Assembly (NCBI GenBank): GCA_024180945.1
Contig: JAKSGN010000010.1
Location: forward strand, 558,001-622,000
Direction: 5' to 3'
DNA length: 64,000 bases
Source of the DNA: Macrophomina tecta
Taxonomy: Eukaryota > Ascomycota > Dothideomycetes > Botryosphaeriales > Botryosphaeriaceae
Shown here: in pieces, positions 35,348 to 45,400 of the stretch
Position numbering within the stretch: the first letter of the stretch is position 1
Layout of the letters: each line of letters opens with the position of its first letter
Notes under the pieces: generated by a model
What the model was told of the DNA's origin: nothing
Seen by the model: only the letters and a program-made list of their open reading frames with translations
Database searches by the model: none
Made by a program: the position numbers and the translations under genes

Positions 35348-35860
35348 ATGTCTTTGATCAGTGATGAGAGTCCTGACATCATTCCGGAGACTCTTTACCT
35401 CAAAATTCAAAAGGACTTTGGAAGACAATCAACTGATGAACAAGTAGGAATGCTCCTCCTTCTAAACTCGAAAGGGATAAGCATCGCCCTTAAACAACTC
35501 AAAATCAATCACTGTGCTCATATACTCGGGAAAATCAGCAAATATTTCGAATACAGAATGATATTTGCCAACTCACTGTACAGAATTGGCGAGGAAAAAA
35601 GGCTTGAAATGCTCGATATCTGGAAGAAAGCAGACTCCGTCCTTTACGATAGAGCTATTACTTGTTTAAAGTTCCGAGAGTCGCACATTCTAAAAATCAA
35701 CGAGCTACCAACGCACATTCCAGAAGGTTATATATTTACAGGGGAATTTCCATATGAATTTCCGGAGACAGCAAGAGAATGTAAATTCTGTGGTGAGGGA
35801 TACACAGTGGGCCAGGATCTGTTGGACCTCAGCTGTTTTAAACATAGTGTTGGGATATAA
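35348..35860 (+). CDS. Orphan 170-aa protein with CxxC...CxxH end
   Basis: An intact frame from ATG 35348 inside a strongly AT-rich stretch. No family is recognised. The sequence is a mixed helical protein (NSKGISIALKQLKINHC, MLDIWKKADSVLYD). Its last 27 residues read CKFCGEGYTVGQDLLDLSC followed by FKH. That spacing resembles the first half of a RING-type zinc finger, cut off by the stop codon. A TATA-like TATATATAT lies near 35255 and a run of A/C precedes the ATG. It could be a real small gene, or the truncated remnant of a larger RING-containing protein. No signal peptide or membrane segment is visible. Confidence 0.5.
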   Translation: MSLISDESPDIIPETLYLKIQKDFGRQSTDEQVGMLLLLNSKGISIALKQLKINHCAHILGKISKYFEYRMIFANSLYRIGEEKRLEMLDIWKKADSVLYDRAITCLKFRESHILKINELPTHIPEGYIFTGEFPYEFPETARECKFCGEGYTVGQDLLDLSCFKHSVGI

Positions 35861-36096
35861 CTCAATCAATTCGCACTGAATCACAGTGCGGCGCCGTGCT
35901 TTTTTCGGTCTAACACATAGTTACCACAGCGTATGCGAAGCTGCGGAAGGTAGTACTCAGAGTTGCTGTCCTACTTGTGATGAAGATCGTAGAGAGCATT
36001 TCCTTGATCCTCCTACTATGTAGGTAGCATAAATCTAGAGGACCGTAGTGGTTATCTTCTCGCGCTACGTCCCTGCTGCCCTTGTAAGCAGAATAA
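35861..36096. other. Intergenic, nothing recognised
   Basis: No frame or repeat of note before the first small solo LTR. Confidence 0.4.
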
Positions 36097-36101
36097 TAAA
36101 T

Positions 36102-36216
36102 TGTTAGATATATGCGTCAGTTCCACCGACCCTGACATTAGGGGGTGGGGGTATAAGAGGCCCCCTAGCAATATGGAGTAATAGGACGAGTTCCGTCCTT
36201 TTGCTCCATTCCAACA
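36102..36216 (+). mobile_element. 115-bp solo LTR (copy 1)
   Basis: Begins TGTTAGATATATGCG and ends CATTCCAACA, flanked by the perfect 5-bp duplication TAAAT (36097-36101 and 36217-36221). It includes a TATA-like GGGTATAAGAGG. The TG...CA ends and 5-bp duplication define an LTR. Copy 2 at 37407-37521 has the same length and only a few substitutions. No internal retroelement sequence is present. Confidence 0.85.
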
Positions 36217-36221
36217 TAAAT

Positions 36222-36751
36222 TAACCGTTTAATACAGTCAGACTTGTTACGATCTGGCATAACAGAAACATTAAGTAACTGGCTGGTGTCAGATTATTTC
36301 CTATCTCATTTTGTGGTGCTCGAGTGGACTTCTTGGTCCGTTAAATGAATCTCATGTAACGTCCCTCCCTGCGTGCCGGGCTAAATGCGAGGTACTTTCA
36401 CTTCACAGCAACACAGAATCTGTGCACACATTGATATTCTTATATATCTAAATATAATATACTCTATAGACACTACTTAAAATTATACATCTCTTTTACT
36501 GGAAAAATTGTCCCAGCATGGCCGTCTATCGCTCGTTTGTGTTAGAGTGTACCTTCATAGCGCGACAAGATTTCTCCACCACGGCACCAATATCAATCTC
36601 TCATCACTTCTAAAACTTATTAAATGGCCTTACTGGAGCCTTATAACCTCGCCGAGATACTAGCAACTTATTATCAATGATATATCTGGCGCAACGTTAA
36701 AGTTCGCCACGCAGGTCGGTATATCTAAACGGATCGATAGACTGATTCCGG
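36222..36751. other. AT-rich intergenic, nothing recognised
   Basis: 530 bp of AT-rich sequence without coding potential or repeats that I can define. Confidence 0.4.
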
Positions 36752-36753
36752 TT

Positions 36754-37190
36754 AACGTGTTCCACCAGTCATCCGGACACACTACTCACCCGGACACCTG
36801 AAATTTCACTAAAATTTGCGAATTCCGCACCTTAATACCTCAACAACGGCTGGTGAAAAATTCTAAAAATTTCAATATGTTATATACAGTACCTAAAACT
36901 AAAAGTCATTGAACTTTTAAATGCTAAATGCTTATAACTAGTGTTTAAAATAGTATTTTCTTGGCCTCTAAATTTAAAAAATTTCACCTTTTCCTTCATA
37001 TCTTAAGAATTATAGTTTAGCTCTTAGAAATTTAATAGCCTCTATTTCTGAGTACTATCAACTACATATTAAATTTTTAGAATTTATTAACTAGCCGTTG
37101 TTAAGATATTGAGATGCGGAATTCGCAAATTTTAGTGAAATTTTAGCTGTCCGCGTTGAGGGGTGTGTCTGGATGACTGGTGGAACACGT
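36754..37190. mobile_element. 437-bp fold-back MITE with long terminal inverted repeats
   Basis: The ends ACGTGTTCCACCAGTCATCC are inverted on both sides, with imperfect complementarity continuing for about 130 bp (through GAATTTCGC/GCGAATTC-like blocks and ACAACGGCT). It is flanked by TA (36752-36753, 37191-37192). The AT-rich middle is homologous, in reverse, to the MITE at 53556-53975. There is no coding capacity. The TA duplication suggests mobilisation by a Tc1/mariner-type transposase. Confidence 0.8.
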
Positions 37191-37327
37191 TACTCGAAAT
37201 TTGATTATTTTGTACAGTCTGCTTAGTAAGAAGTAGTCTACCCTCTTTCTGGGGCGATTCACGGTTCTGTGTTGATGTCATTGTTGATTTGCATGAGGAC
37301 ACGTTTTGGTGTTGGTGGGGTGGCCGG

Positions 37328-37351
37328 ATGACTGGTGAAACACGTTAGCAT
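37328..37351 (-). repeat. Isolated MITE end
   Basis: GGATGACTGGTGAAACACGT, then TA, is a third copy of the fold-back MITE terminus, without a partner. The ~27 bp beyond the TA (ACGGAGGTGATTGAGCTCAT) also match, in inverse, the left flank of the MITE at 53556. Homology therefore extends outside the presumed element end. Confidence 0.6.
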
Positions 37352-37406
37352 AACGGAGGTGATTGAGCTCATTTTCAATCAACGCGGTAAGAAGTACTAA
37401 CGTTAG

Positions 37407-37521
37407 TGTTAGATATATGCGTCAGTTCCACCAACCCTGACATCAGGGGGTGGGGGTATAAGAGGCCCCCTAGCAACATGGAGTAACTGGACGAGTTCCG
37501 TCCTTTTGCTCCATTCCAACA
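37407..37521 (+). mobile_element. 115-bp solo LTR (copy 2)
   Basis: Same family and length as 36102-36216. It starts TGTTAGATATATGCG, ends CATTCCAACA and is flanked by the perfect 5-bp duplication GTTAG (37402-37406 and 37522-37526). The duplication differs from that of copy 1, so the two are independent insertions, not ends of one element. Confidence 0.87.
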
Positions 37522-37526
37522 GTTAG

Positions 37527-38022
37527 TGATCAGAAAGATGAGCGTTTCTTGGCGATTTTCCGGGGTTTGGGCGATGCCCCGCAAACTTCGGCCGCTCCTC
37601 GCCTCCCACGTCGTGCCGGACCGAGACCGGCTCATAGGGCTCAACGACCGTATCACGAGGGGTGAGCAACAACCCTCGAGGCTGATCTTTGATTCGGAAG
37701 AGAAGTAGCCTTTATGAGTATTGAGAACGAACTAAATATCTCCCTACGGACGCCACACCCCTAGACCCGCAGAACACTGTAGACCGCCGTTTCCTCGCGT
37801 TTAAGAGCTGCGTAAGGTGGTGTCTCAGGGAGGAAAGCGGCGAACAAGGAGGATCCAACTCTACTCCTAGATAAAGGCCCTACATTGGAGAGTGCTAATT
37901 TTGTGGGAATAACGAAATACAAGACAAAGATAAGATTTATCCCGCATCGCTACCTCTAAAATCATGCTTCTTTCAACTTCGCATCGAGAATACATTCCAA
38001 ACGTCACCGCCTTTTGTATAAA
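37527..38022. other. Intergenic; possible C-terminal coding remnant
   Basis: A plus-strand frame to 37708 reads PLLASHVVPDRDRLIGLN then RLIFDSEEK. It has the look of a protein C-terminus, cut off upstream at the solo LTR. I do not recognise it. The rest is the 3' flank of the kinase-like gene. Confidence 0.3.
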
Positions 38023-39246
38023 TTAACCGGTCATGAACCACCTATGCTCTAATGCCTCATGTGCAGAAAGCCTCTTTTCTGGGTCAAGATTTGTCAGACC
38101 CCCAATAAGATCTTTGAAGTCTGCGTCAATGTTCTTCCACAAGGAAAATGGCTTACGCGGATTGGTCTCGTTGAAGGCGTTTCGAATGACCTTTACGACT
38201 TCGCACCAAGGACTATTGTCAAGGTACTCCAAAAGTCCATTGATTCCAGCTTCATCTCCAAAGTACGAGATCTGTCGCTCAAGGATGATAGAGAGGGGCT
38301 CCTCGCCTGCACCTAGCTCCTCTTCACCGACCGCAAAAATTACTCTTTTGAGAACAGCATAAACGCACTGGAGTAAACATTAGCAGATGAACTAATCCCT
38401 GAGCAACTAAAGTAGGACTAATGGCTTACTACGATGCCAAATGAGAACATGTCAGAGGGTTTGTTTATGCGGCCTTGTGCATGTGCCTCCGGGCTACGCC
38501 ACATCATGTTTCCTGTCTGCGTTCCAACGATGTCGCACCCGTGAGGCACGTACGATGAATCCTCAATATCGGCAAGCTGGACTTGATTGACAACCATCGC
38601 ACGACCTTCTCCCTTTCGATCGACTAAGACATTGTCCGCCTTGAGGTCTATCGTACGTTAACTATATTCTGCAGAATCAAAAGCGAAGAAAGGTCTCATA
38701 TACCCGTGTGGACAATATTCTGATCATGTAGTGCCGCGAGCCCGCGCAATGTGCAATGGAGGATTCTTTTAATGACGGCAATTGGAAGGTCCAGTCTGAC
38801 CAGACTGAGCAGATCATCGCTCATGTACGGGAAAACAAAAATTGACTGCTTCGAAACTGTGTCCTGAGATATGCGGATATTAGGACAGGCGCGCAGATTA
38901 TCATACATGTCCCGATAGTACTCGAAGTCGGACTGGGAGACCTGTTTCAAAATGAATCTTTGGTTTCCTGAACTGATTTTGTATAGATTAGTGGGTTGAA
39001 GTGGGCCCTCGAAATATTTGCAACATACGTGGCAAGATAGACACGACGCCGAGCAGCTTCCCTTTCTCGAAGAAGGCGTTGAATCACATAACGTTGGCCT
39101 GATTCTCCAAATAACTCTGCGGTGACAGATGCCATTGTGCTCATCGAGGGCTGGGTTTGTCTGTTCAGAACGCTGGCGTACTGCTGGTTTGGCGATGGAC
39201 GCCTCACGCTGGTAGAGATAGCGGCTAGGAAGTTTTTGGGATGCAT
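38023..39246 (-). CDS. Atypical Ser/Thr protein kinase-like protein, 4 exons, 349 aa
   Basis: The exons, read leftward, are 39246-39029, 38972-38704, 38647-38430 and 38367-38023. They total 1050 nt, and every junction keeps the frame. The first ~35 residues (KNFLAAISTSVRRPS) look like a presequence. The kinase fold shows FILKQV (the beta-3 Lys), LLSLVRLDLPI and the catalytic loop HTDLKADN. LADIED sits where DFG is expected, followed by MMWRSPEAH (the APE equivalent), SDMFSFGIVCVYAVL and LDPEKRLSAHEALEHRWF. The HTD instead of HRD, the DIE instead of DFG and the weak glycine loop make it atypical. Catalysis is uncertain. A fungal-expanded family with this layout exists. The start could also be the inner ATG at 39135. 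No decay is seen. Confidence 0.8.
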
Positions 39247-39782
39247 TAGGTCAAATTTAGGGCTACAACTCAAGCGACGTAGAGAGCGGAACGAAGGAAG
39301 TGATTTGTATGCAAGCCAGATAGCCGTAGTCAGCTCCACGTCAGCCAGATGTGGGCTAACGATGCGCCAGATCGCCAGATCGTCTCTAGCATCGTCGATC
39401 GGAACCACGGCGCGCTGCTAACTAAGCCTGAAACGGAAGGCCAAAAAGACCACTTCACCAAACACCACCAGATGGCCTGTGCTTCCAGTCACGATTGGCC
39501 GCCATCCTTTCCGGACGCCTTTCACAACGCTGTGGCTGATGTGCCTCGCCGTAAATGCTCAGTTCACCACTTTTGCACTGCTGCCTAGCACTGCCCGATG
39601 ATATGTTTAGCACTGACATAGATGAGAGGCAATTATTTGAGATGAAAGCATTCCCAGACCCACAATTCTGGCTTGCTGTATCCTGCAGATGATCTACTTC
39701 CTCAGATCTGTTAGGCTGTACAATTCATCAACATATTTCTAATTCTGTTCAGCTGCAGCACGAGAAGTCGCTGATCGCAAAC
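39247..39782. other. Intergenic between divergent genes
   Basis: About 540 bp separating the start of the kinase-like gene from the small plus-strand gene, presumably holding both promoters. No motif could be assigned. Confidence 0.4.
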
Positions 39783-40024
39783 ATGTCGGCCAGATACGTG
39801 TCAAGTCAACTCATTAAGAACATCCAGAAGGGAACAAAGTCTGTTGCGGTTGAATATGTTGACAAAACAACCTCTTGGACCCGCCCCGATGAGTTTCCTG
39901 CTTCAAGCGTCAAATCAGATTTTACCCAGGTTGCTGAGGAGAATCTGGAGTCCCTAAAGCCTGAAACGGTTAGAGTTGCTATGAAGTATGTCATTGAGAT
40001 TATTTCGCCTGCTTGGTGAAGACA

Positions 40025-40029
40025 CTCAC
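40025..40029. repeat. 5' target-site duplication of Gypsy element
   Basis: CTCAC, repeated at 47866-47870. Confidence 0.92.
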
Positions 40030-40471
40030 TGTTACGGCGCAGCCTACACAGGACCTGGGTAAGAAGGATAAGAAGGACAAGCGGGGCGCCTACGCGCCCG
40101 CGAGAAAGATCCACCGGCAAGGAGTCACGTGACTCCCGGTTCAACTGTTCAGAGCCTTGGCACTCTGAACTCCTGAACTCGCGAAGTTCAGACGTTCAAC
40201 CGCTTGGCAGAATGAACCCATGAACTATCAGATTGTATACACTCTCCCACTATTATATAAACCACACTCTTTAGATAGCTTTGACCTTCGTGGTCAACTT
40301 CAATAACAATTCGCACATTGTTAGTAACACGGCCTTCGCACGCAGTGCTCAGTCTTGTCACGTGTTCGACTTGCTCTCACCCTCTTCTTGTACCCACTCA
40401 AGGAAATCCTTCGACAGGTTTTCTCCCTCTTCGGTGTTTGGATCCTTAGAGGCAGAGGCCCGCTCGTTACA
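40030..40471 (+). repeat. 5' LTR of Gypsy element
   Basis: TGTTACGG...CGTTACA, 442 bp. It includes a TATA box (TATATAAA, ~40254-40261) about 30 bp before the palindrome TTGACCTTCGTGGTCAA (40281-40297), the probable transcript start region. Confidence 0.93.
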
Positions 40472-40482
40472 CTTTGACCACC
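40472..40482 (+). promoter_or_regulatory. Candidate self-priming primer-binding site
   Basis: Directly after the LTR lies CTTTGACCACC, not a tRNA 3'-end complement (no TGG start). TTGACCAC (40474-40481) is the exact complement of GTGGTCAA at 40290-40297, about 30 nt downstream of the TATA box. That arrangement fits the self-priming mode known for the Tf1/sushi group. The transcript start is inferred, not seen. Confidence 0.4.
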
Positions 40483-40562
40483 ATCCTTGCAAGGAGAGGA
40501 AGGTTCCGAGATCAAGTCTCATCGGGTAAGGTATCACCCCCTAACGAGTTTAGGAAACAGCA

Positions 40563-42401
40563 ATGGCACCAGGATCTCAGATGGAGGTCGACCCGGTCGA
40601 GGGTCAGGTTCAGGGTGCCCAGGGGCCAGCTCAGCCCACACAGCAAACGGAGCCCACCAGAGCTGAGCTCTTGCAGCTCATCGAGGAGCTGAAGGCTCAG
40701 AACGCTCGACTGATCGAGCATACGACAAAGCGGAGCGCTACTAAGGTTAAAGTAGCGGCACCCGAGAAGTTCGATGGGGACAGGAAGAAGCTTCAATCCT
40801 TCCTCCTCCAGATGCAACGCTACCTCCAGTTCAATCAAGCGCAATTCGACAGCGACGCCGAGGAAGTACTCTTCGCATCGACCTACCTCAGAGGAACGGC
40901 AGAGGCATGGATGGAACCATACCTTCGCGACCACCTAGCCAACGAACACTCTCTCGAGAAGAGACGAGAAAAGACCAAGGAAATCTTCGGCACCTATACG
41001 GGATTCGCAGACAACCTTAGGGCCACTTTCAACGATCGAGATGAAGTCCGCAAAGCCTCCAACGATATCATGACCGTTAAACAATTGGGATCTGTAGCTG
41101 TCTACGCAACCAAGTTTCAACAGCTTGCAGCCTACCTCGAATGGTCAGACGAGACTTTCCGCGACCTCTTCTACAAAGGCCTGAAGGAAGAAGTCAAGAA
41201 GAACATGATTACCCACGAATACCCGGCCACCTTTCAAAAGATGGTAGACCTTGCGTCTCAGATCGACGGTCGCATGTACGAATGGAAAATGGGTTCCCGA
41301 CAAGCCAACACCTCGAAACCTCGCCGTGAAAGAACAACCCTCGAAGGCGGAGACGCTATGGCCCTCGACGCGGCCAACAGACAGGACTCCAAGAAGGGCA
41401 ACAACAACGGTCGAAACAAGAAGCCCAAAGGACCTAACCCGAACTGGACGGACGAGCAAAAACAGCGCTACAAGGATCGACTCTGCATCACCTGCGGAAG
41501 TGACAAGCACTTCTCTCCTAAGTGCCCGCAGAACCCTCGCAACAAGAAGGATGGAAAGCAGACCTCGAGCGCTCAACGCGAAGCATCGGTTGCATCCCGT
41601 CAAGACAATCACGATATGCTGCACTGGACAGCCTGCTACAACGATGACTGTCAGACGCACCAAAGCAGCAAGGACATATCGGGATGGTACCCCCACGAAC
41701 CGCGACAATTCGGTATGATGACTAGGAACGAGGAAGTCATCGAGACCGACGATATTATCGACAGTTTCCCCTTGGACGAAGAACTGGTCAACAGCGAAAC
41801 AGGAGAACTCTACGAGAGCACGACCGAAAGCGGCGATAGCGTACGGTCAGGGGACCCTCCGATGCTGTCCGATAAATGGGATACCCTCATCTCATTGGAA
41901 GTTCTTGCCGAAAGATACGGCATTAGCAAGCACTTACATGACGAATGGGGCAACCTCAGGACCATCTGGATTCCGCATCAAAGAAGCCTTGCCTTGACAG
42001 TCCTCTGGGAATGGCGCCAGAATACTCTTTGGGAAATCCGGATCGAACAAAACGGAAAGAAGTACGAACTCCCAGTAACTAAGAATACGACACTTGTCGA
42101 GCGCCACCACCAAGGAACCTCTGCGCGCGAACAGGCAGACTACGACTCCCTCCGAGAGTTAGCGAGGATTCTTTGTCGGCACGGTACGGCAACCATCCAG
42201 AATCGCACACTCCAGTGGATACCGGACGAGAAACTCAACATGCCGACTTTCCGATACCAGGTGCGAAGGGATATAGTCTACCAGCGGAAACAGTTGCGTG
42301 CCAATAAATGGACCAACTGGAAACAAGCATACCTTCAAGTCAACGAATGGAAAGACTACATGCACAGCGAAGTCTACGGCTATCCGAAGCCAAAAAACTA
42401 G
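40563..42401 (+). CDS. Gypsy Gag, 612 aa
   Basis: Capsid/nucleocapsid protein of the chromovirus. From ATG 40563 there is an acidic N-terminus, then a short helical segment. The retrotransposon Gag domain follows at about residues 65-240 (KFDGDRKKLQSFLLQMQRYL, WMEPYLRDHL). A Lys/Asn-rich linker leads to one zinc knuckle CITCGSDKHFSPKC (about residues 308-322). About 290 further residues follow the knuckle, which is long for a Gag. The stop TAG at 42399-42401 directly follows the heptamer A AAA AAC. The frame is intact. Confidence 0.92.
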   Translation: MAPGSQMEVDPVEGQVQGAQGPAQPTQQTEPTRAELLQLIEELKAQNARLIEHTTKRSATKVKVAAPEKFDGDRKKLQSFLLQMQRYLQFNQAQFDSDAEEVLFASTYLRGTAEAWMEPYLRDHLANEHSLEKRREKTKEIFGTYTGFADNLRATFNDRDEVRKASNDIMTVKQLGSVAVYATKFQQLAAYLEWSDETFRDLFYKGLKEEVKKNMITHEYPATFQKMVDLASQIDGRMYEWKMGSRQANTSKPRRERTTLEGGDAMALDAANRQDSKKGNNNGRNKKPKGPNPNWTDEQKQRYKDRLCITCGSDKHFSPKCPQNPRNKKDGKQTSSAQREASVASRQDNHDMLHWTACYNDDCQTHQSSKDISGWYPHEPRQFGMMTRNEEVIETDDIIDSFPLDEELVNSETGELYESTTESGDSVRSGDPPMLSDKWDTLISLEVLAERYGISKHLHDEWGNLRTIWIPHQRSLALTVLWEWRQNTLWEIRIEQNGKKYELPVTKNTTLVERHHQGTSAREQADYDSLRELARILCRHGTATIQNRTLQWIPDEKLNMPTFRYQVRRDIVYQRKQLRANKWTNWKQAYLQVNEWKDYMHSEVYGYPKPKN

Positions 42402-45400
42402 ACGGCCCTACGGCATTGGGATCGACCCAGGGGCCACAGTCTAGGTCCCTTCACATGGTATCACGCACATCGAATACGGAAATTCTCACCGGACCAAATC
42501 TTTGGAAACAATTCAAAACGAAAGGAACACTCAACGGAGTGCCCATCAGGATACTGATCGACACAGGATCAAGCGGAAACTTTATACACAACGAGTTTGT
42601 GGAACAATGCAAGATCCTATACCGGAAGAAGAAAGAGCCATACCCACTCAGCGGATTCGACGGGAAAAGCTCAGTCTACGGAGAAGGCTGGGTAAAGATA
42701 GAAACGGAGGAAGCAACCCTCCAGATCAAGAACCATCGGGAGCAGATTTCCCTCGATGTCCAAAGGATCCCCGGGCATGACATTATTCTAGGTATGCCCT
42801 GGATCCGAACACAGAAACCTATCTTCGACTTCAGCGAAGGAGACGAAATCGTCTTTCGAGAAGAGATCGACGACCTCCTACGAAAATTCGGTTTACGCAT
42901 GGAAAACGGGTTAATGAACACCCTACAGCGACTCTTGTCTACTATGAATCGGGAAGTAGCCAGCGTAAGGCCCAAGAGCGGCAGCTGTGTAGGCGACTCC
43001 GATAGTGGTGTAAGTCAGAACCAGGACTGCGACGCAGAAGGCGAAGCCTCCTTGGTAAAATGCAACCCTATCGCAGGAATAAGCCCTACCGAGCGAAACG
43101 ATACCCTCGAATCATCAAGAGAAGAGCAAGACTCAAACGATGGCGTAAGGCCCAGTGACGGCAACATCAACGGCAACCTTGAGGGAGGCCTAAGACAGGA
43201 CCAGGACTGCAGCGTGCAAGACGCCGCCTCCTCGGTAAAATGCAGCGCCTCAAGCGGAGTAAGCCCTACCGAGTCAAGTATTCCCGAAAATCAGGTACAA
43301 CATTTGTCACGAAGGACCACGCAGAGAAAGCGTAAGGCCAAGAGTAAGGCTTCGCGGAAGCAATTGGCAGCCACCGAACCTCCCGTGGACGTACAGACAA
43401 TCTCAAGAGAGGCATTCAGGCGTATGCGACGCCAAGGACAACAGGTCTGCCTCATGTACATCAAACCCTCACCGGCGGTGCAACAGAGAGCACTGGCCAG
43501 GGCCCAACGGGAAAGGCCAAGGGATGAGGACTGTCCAACTCCCATCGGAGGAGACGATCCTGCGAGGATCAAGAGAGGACAACACGGTAGTTTGGAGATG
43601 TGGCAGCAACCACAAGGAACACCTCCAATCCCAGAAATGGAAACGGTACCCGACGAATATTGGGACTTAGTTGCCGTTTGCCAAGAAAGAGGAAAGGGAG
43701 ACTTGCCAAAGCACCAACCGTGGGACCACGAGATTCCGCTCAAGCCAGGAACGAAACCGGCTTATAAGCCTATCTACTCCTTATCAAAGAAGGAAATGGA
43801 GGCTTTGAAGGAATACATCGAGAAGAACCTCGAACGAGGATACATTCGGCCATCGACGTCATCAGCCGGATATCCGATCCTCTTCGTCCCCAAGAAGAAT
43901 GGCAAGTTACGCCTCTGTGTCGACTACCGACAACTTAACGACATCACGATCAAGAACCGATACCCGCTCCCACGCATCGACGAGCTCCAGGACAAGTTAG
44001 GGAACGCAAAGTACTTTACGAAGCTGGACCTACGGGACGGTTACCACTTGGTCAGAATCAAGGAAGGGGAAGAGTGGAAGACAGCCTTCCGCACGAGACT
44101 AGGACTATACGAGTATACGGTTATGCCATTCGGGCTTACCAACGCACCAGCAACCTTTCAGAATCTCGTCAATGACACGCTGCGCGAATACTTGGATATC
44201 TTCTGCATGGCTTACCTCGACGACATCCTCATCTTTTCAGACACCCTTGAGGAACACAAGAAGCATGTCAGAAAGGTCCTAGAAACGCTTCAAGCAAAGA
44301 ATCTCACTATTGCACCGGACAAGTGCTTCTGGCATACCCAGAAAGTGGAATTCTTAGGCTTTGTCATCACCCCCGGACATGTCGGTATGGACGACTCGAA
44401 ACTGGATTCCATCAGAGAATGGCCAGTACCGAAGACGATCAAGGAAGTACAGTCCTTCCTTGGGTTCGCGAATTTCTACAGGAAGTTCATCTGGAACTAT
44501 TCAAAGGTCACGGAACCTTTAACGCGACTCACTCAGAAGGAGCATGGCTTCCAATGGGGAGACGATCAGCAGCAAGCCTTCGATTCGCTGAAACGGATGT
44601 TTTGCGAAGCACCCGTCTTAGGGATATACGATCCCGACAAACCAATCGAAGTAGAAACTGACGCGTCAGGATTCGCCCTAGGAGCATGTCTCAGCCAGCC
44701 TGACGATGAAGGCAGATGGCATCCGATCGCGTTCTACTCAAGAAAGTTCACCCCAGCAGAGCTCAACTACGACACTCATGACAAGGAGCTCTTGGCTATC
44801 GTCTCAGCATTCAAGCACTGGAGACACTACCTAGAAGGAACCGACCAACAGGTGATAGTGCATTGTGACCATCAGAATCTCACGCGCTTCACCACGACCA
44901 AGGAGCTGAACCGACGACAAGTTCGCTGGTCACAAGAATTGGCATCCTACAATTTCAAGATCACACACAGAAAAGGTGTAGATAACGCCGCCGCTGACGC
45001 GCTCAGCAGAAGGGTAGACTACATGGAAGGAAGAATCGAGCCGCAACCTGCAGTACTGCAGTGGACAAGCGATGGATCGCTCACCCTTGCCAGACAGTCT
45101 TTCCCAATGCTTCGCATCGAGTCAAACCCGTGGCATCAGAAGATCCGAGAAGCATACGCTCAGGACTCCTTCGCGCAGGAACTTTTAGCGCTTGAGGACG
45201 ACCCGCGTGTTGCTCGAGATAGAGAAGGAACGCTTCTCTTCAAAGGGTTAATCTATGTCCCGACAAGACTGCGAGAAGCACTCGTTAAAGACATGCACGT
45301 AGCACCCGCGCATGGACATCAGGGCATCGACAGGACAACCGAGAGGATCACGCAAAACTTCTACTTTCCGGGATTACGAAAGACGGTCCAGCGTATAGTC

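Noticed and set aside
36102..37521. The two 115-bp repeats as the two LTRs of one 1.4-kb element
   Set aside because: Each copy has its own different 5-bp duplication (TAAAT and GTTAG), and a TA-flanked MITE lies between them. They are separate insertions.
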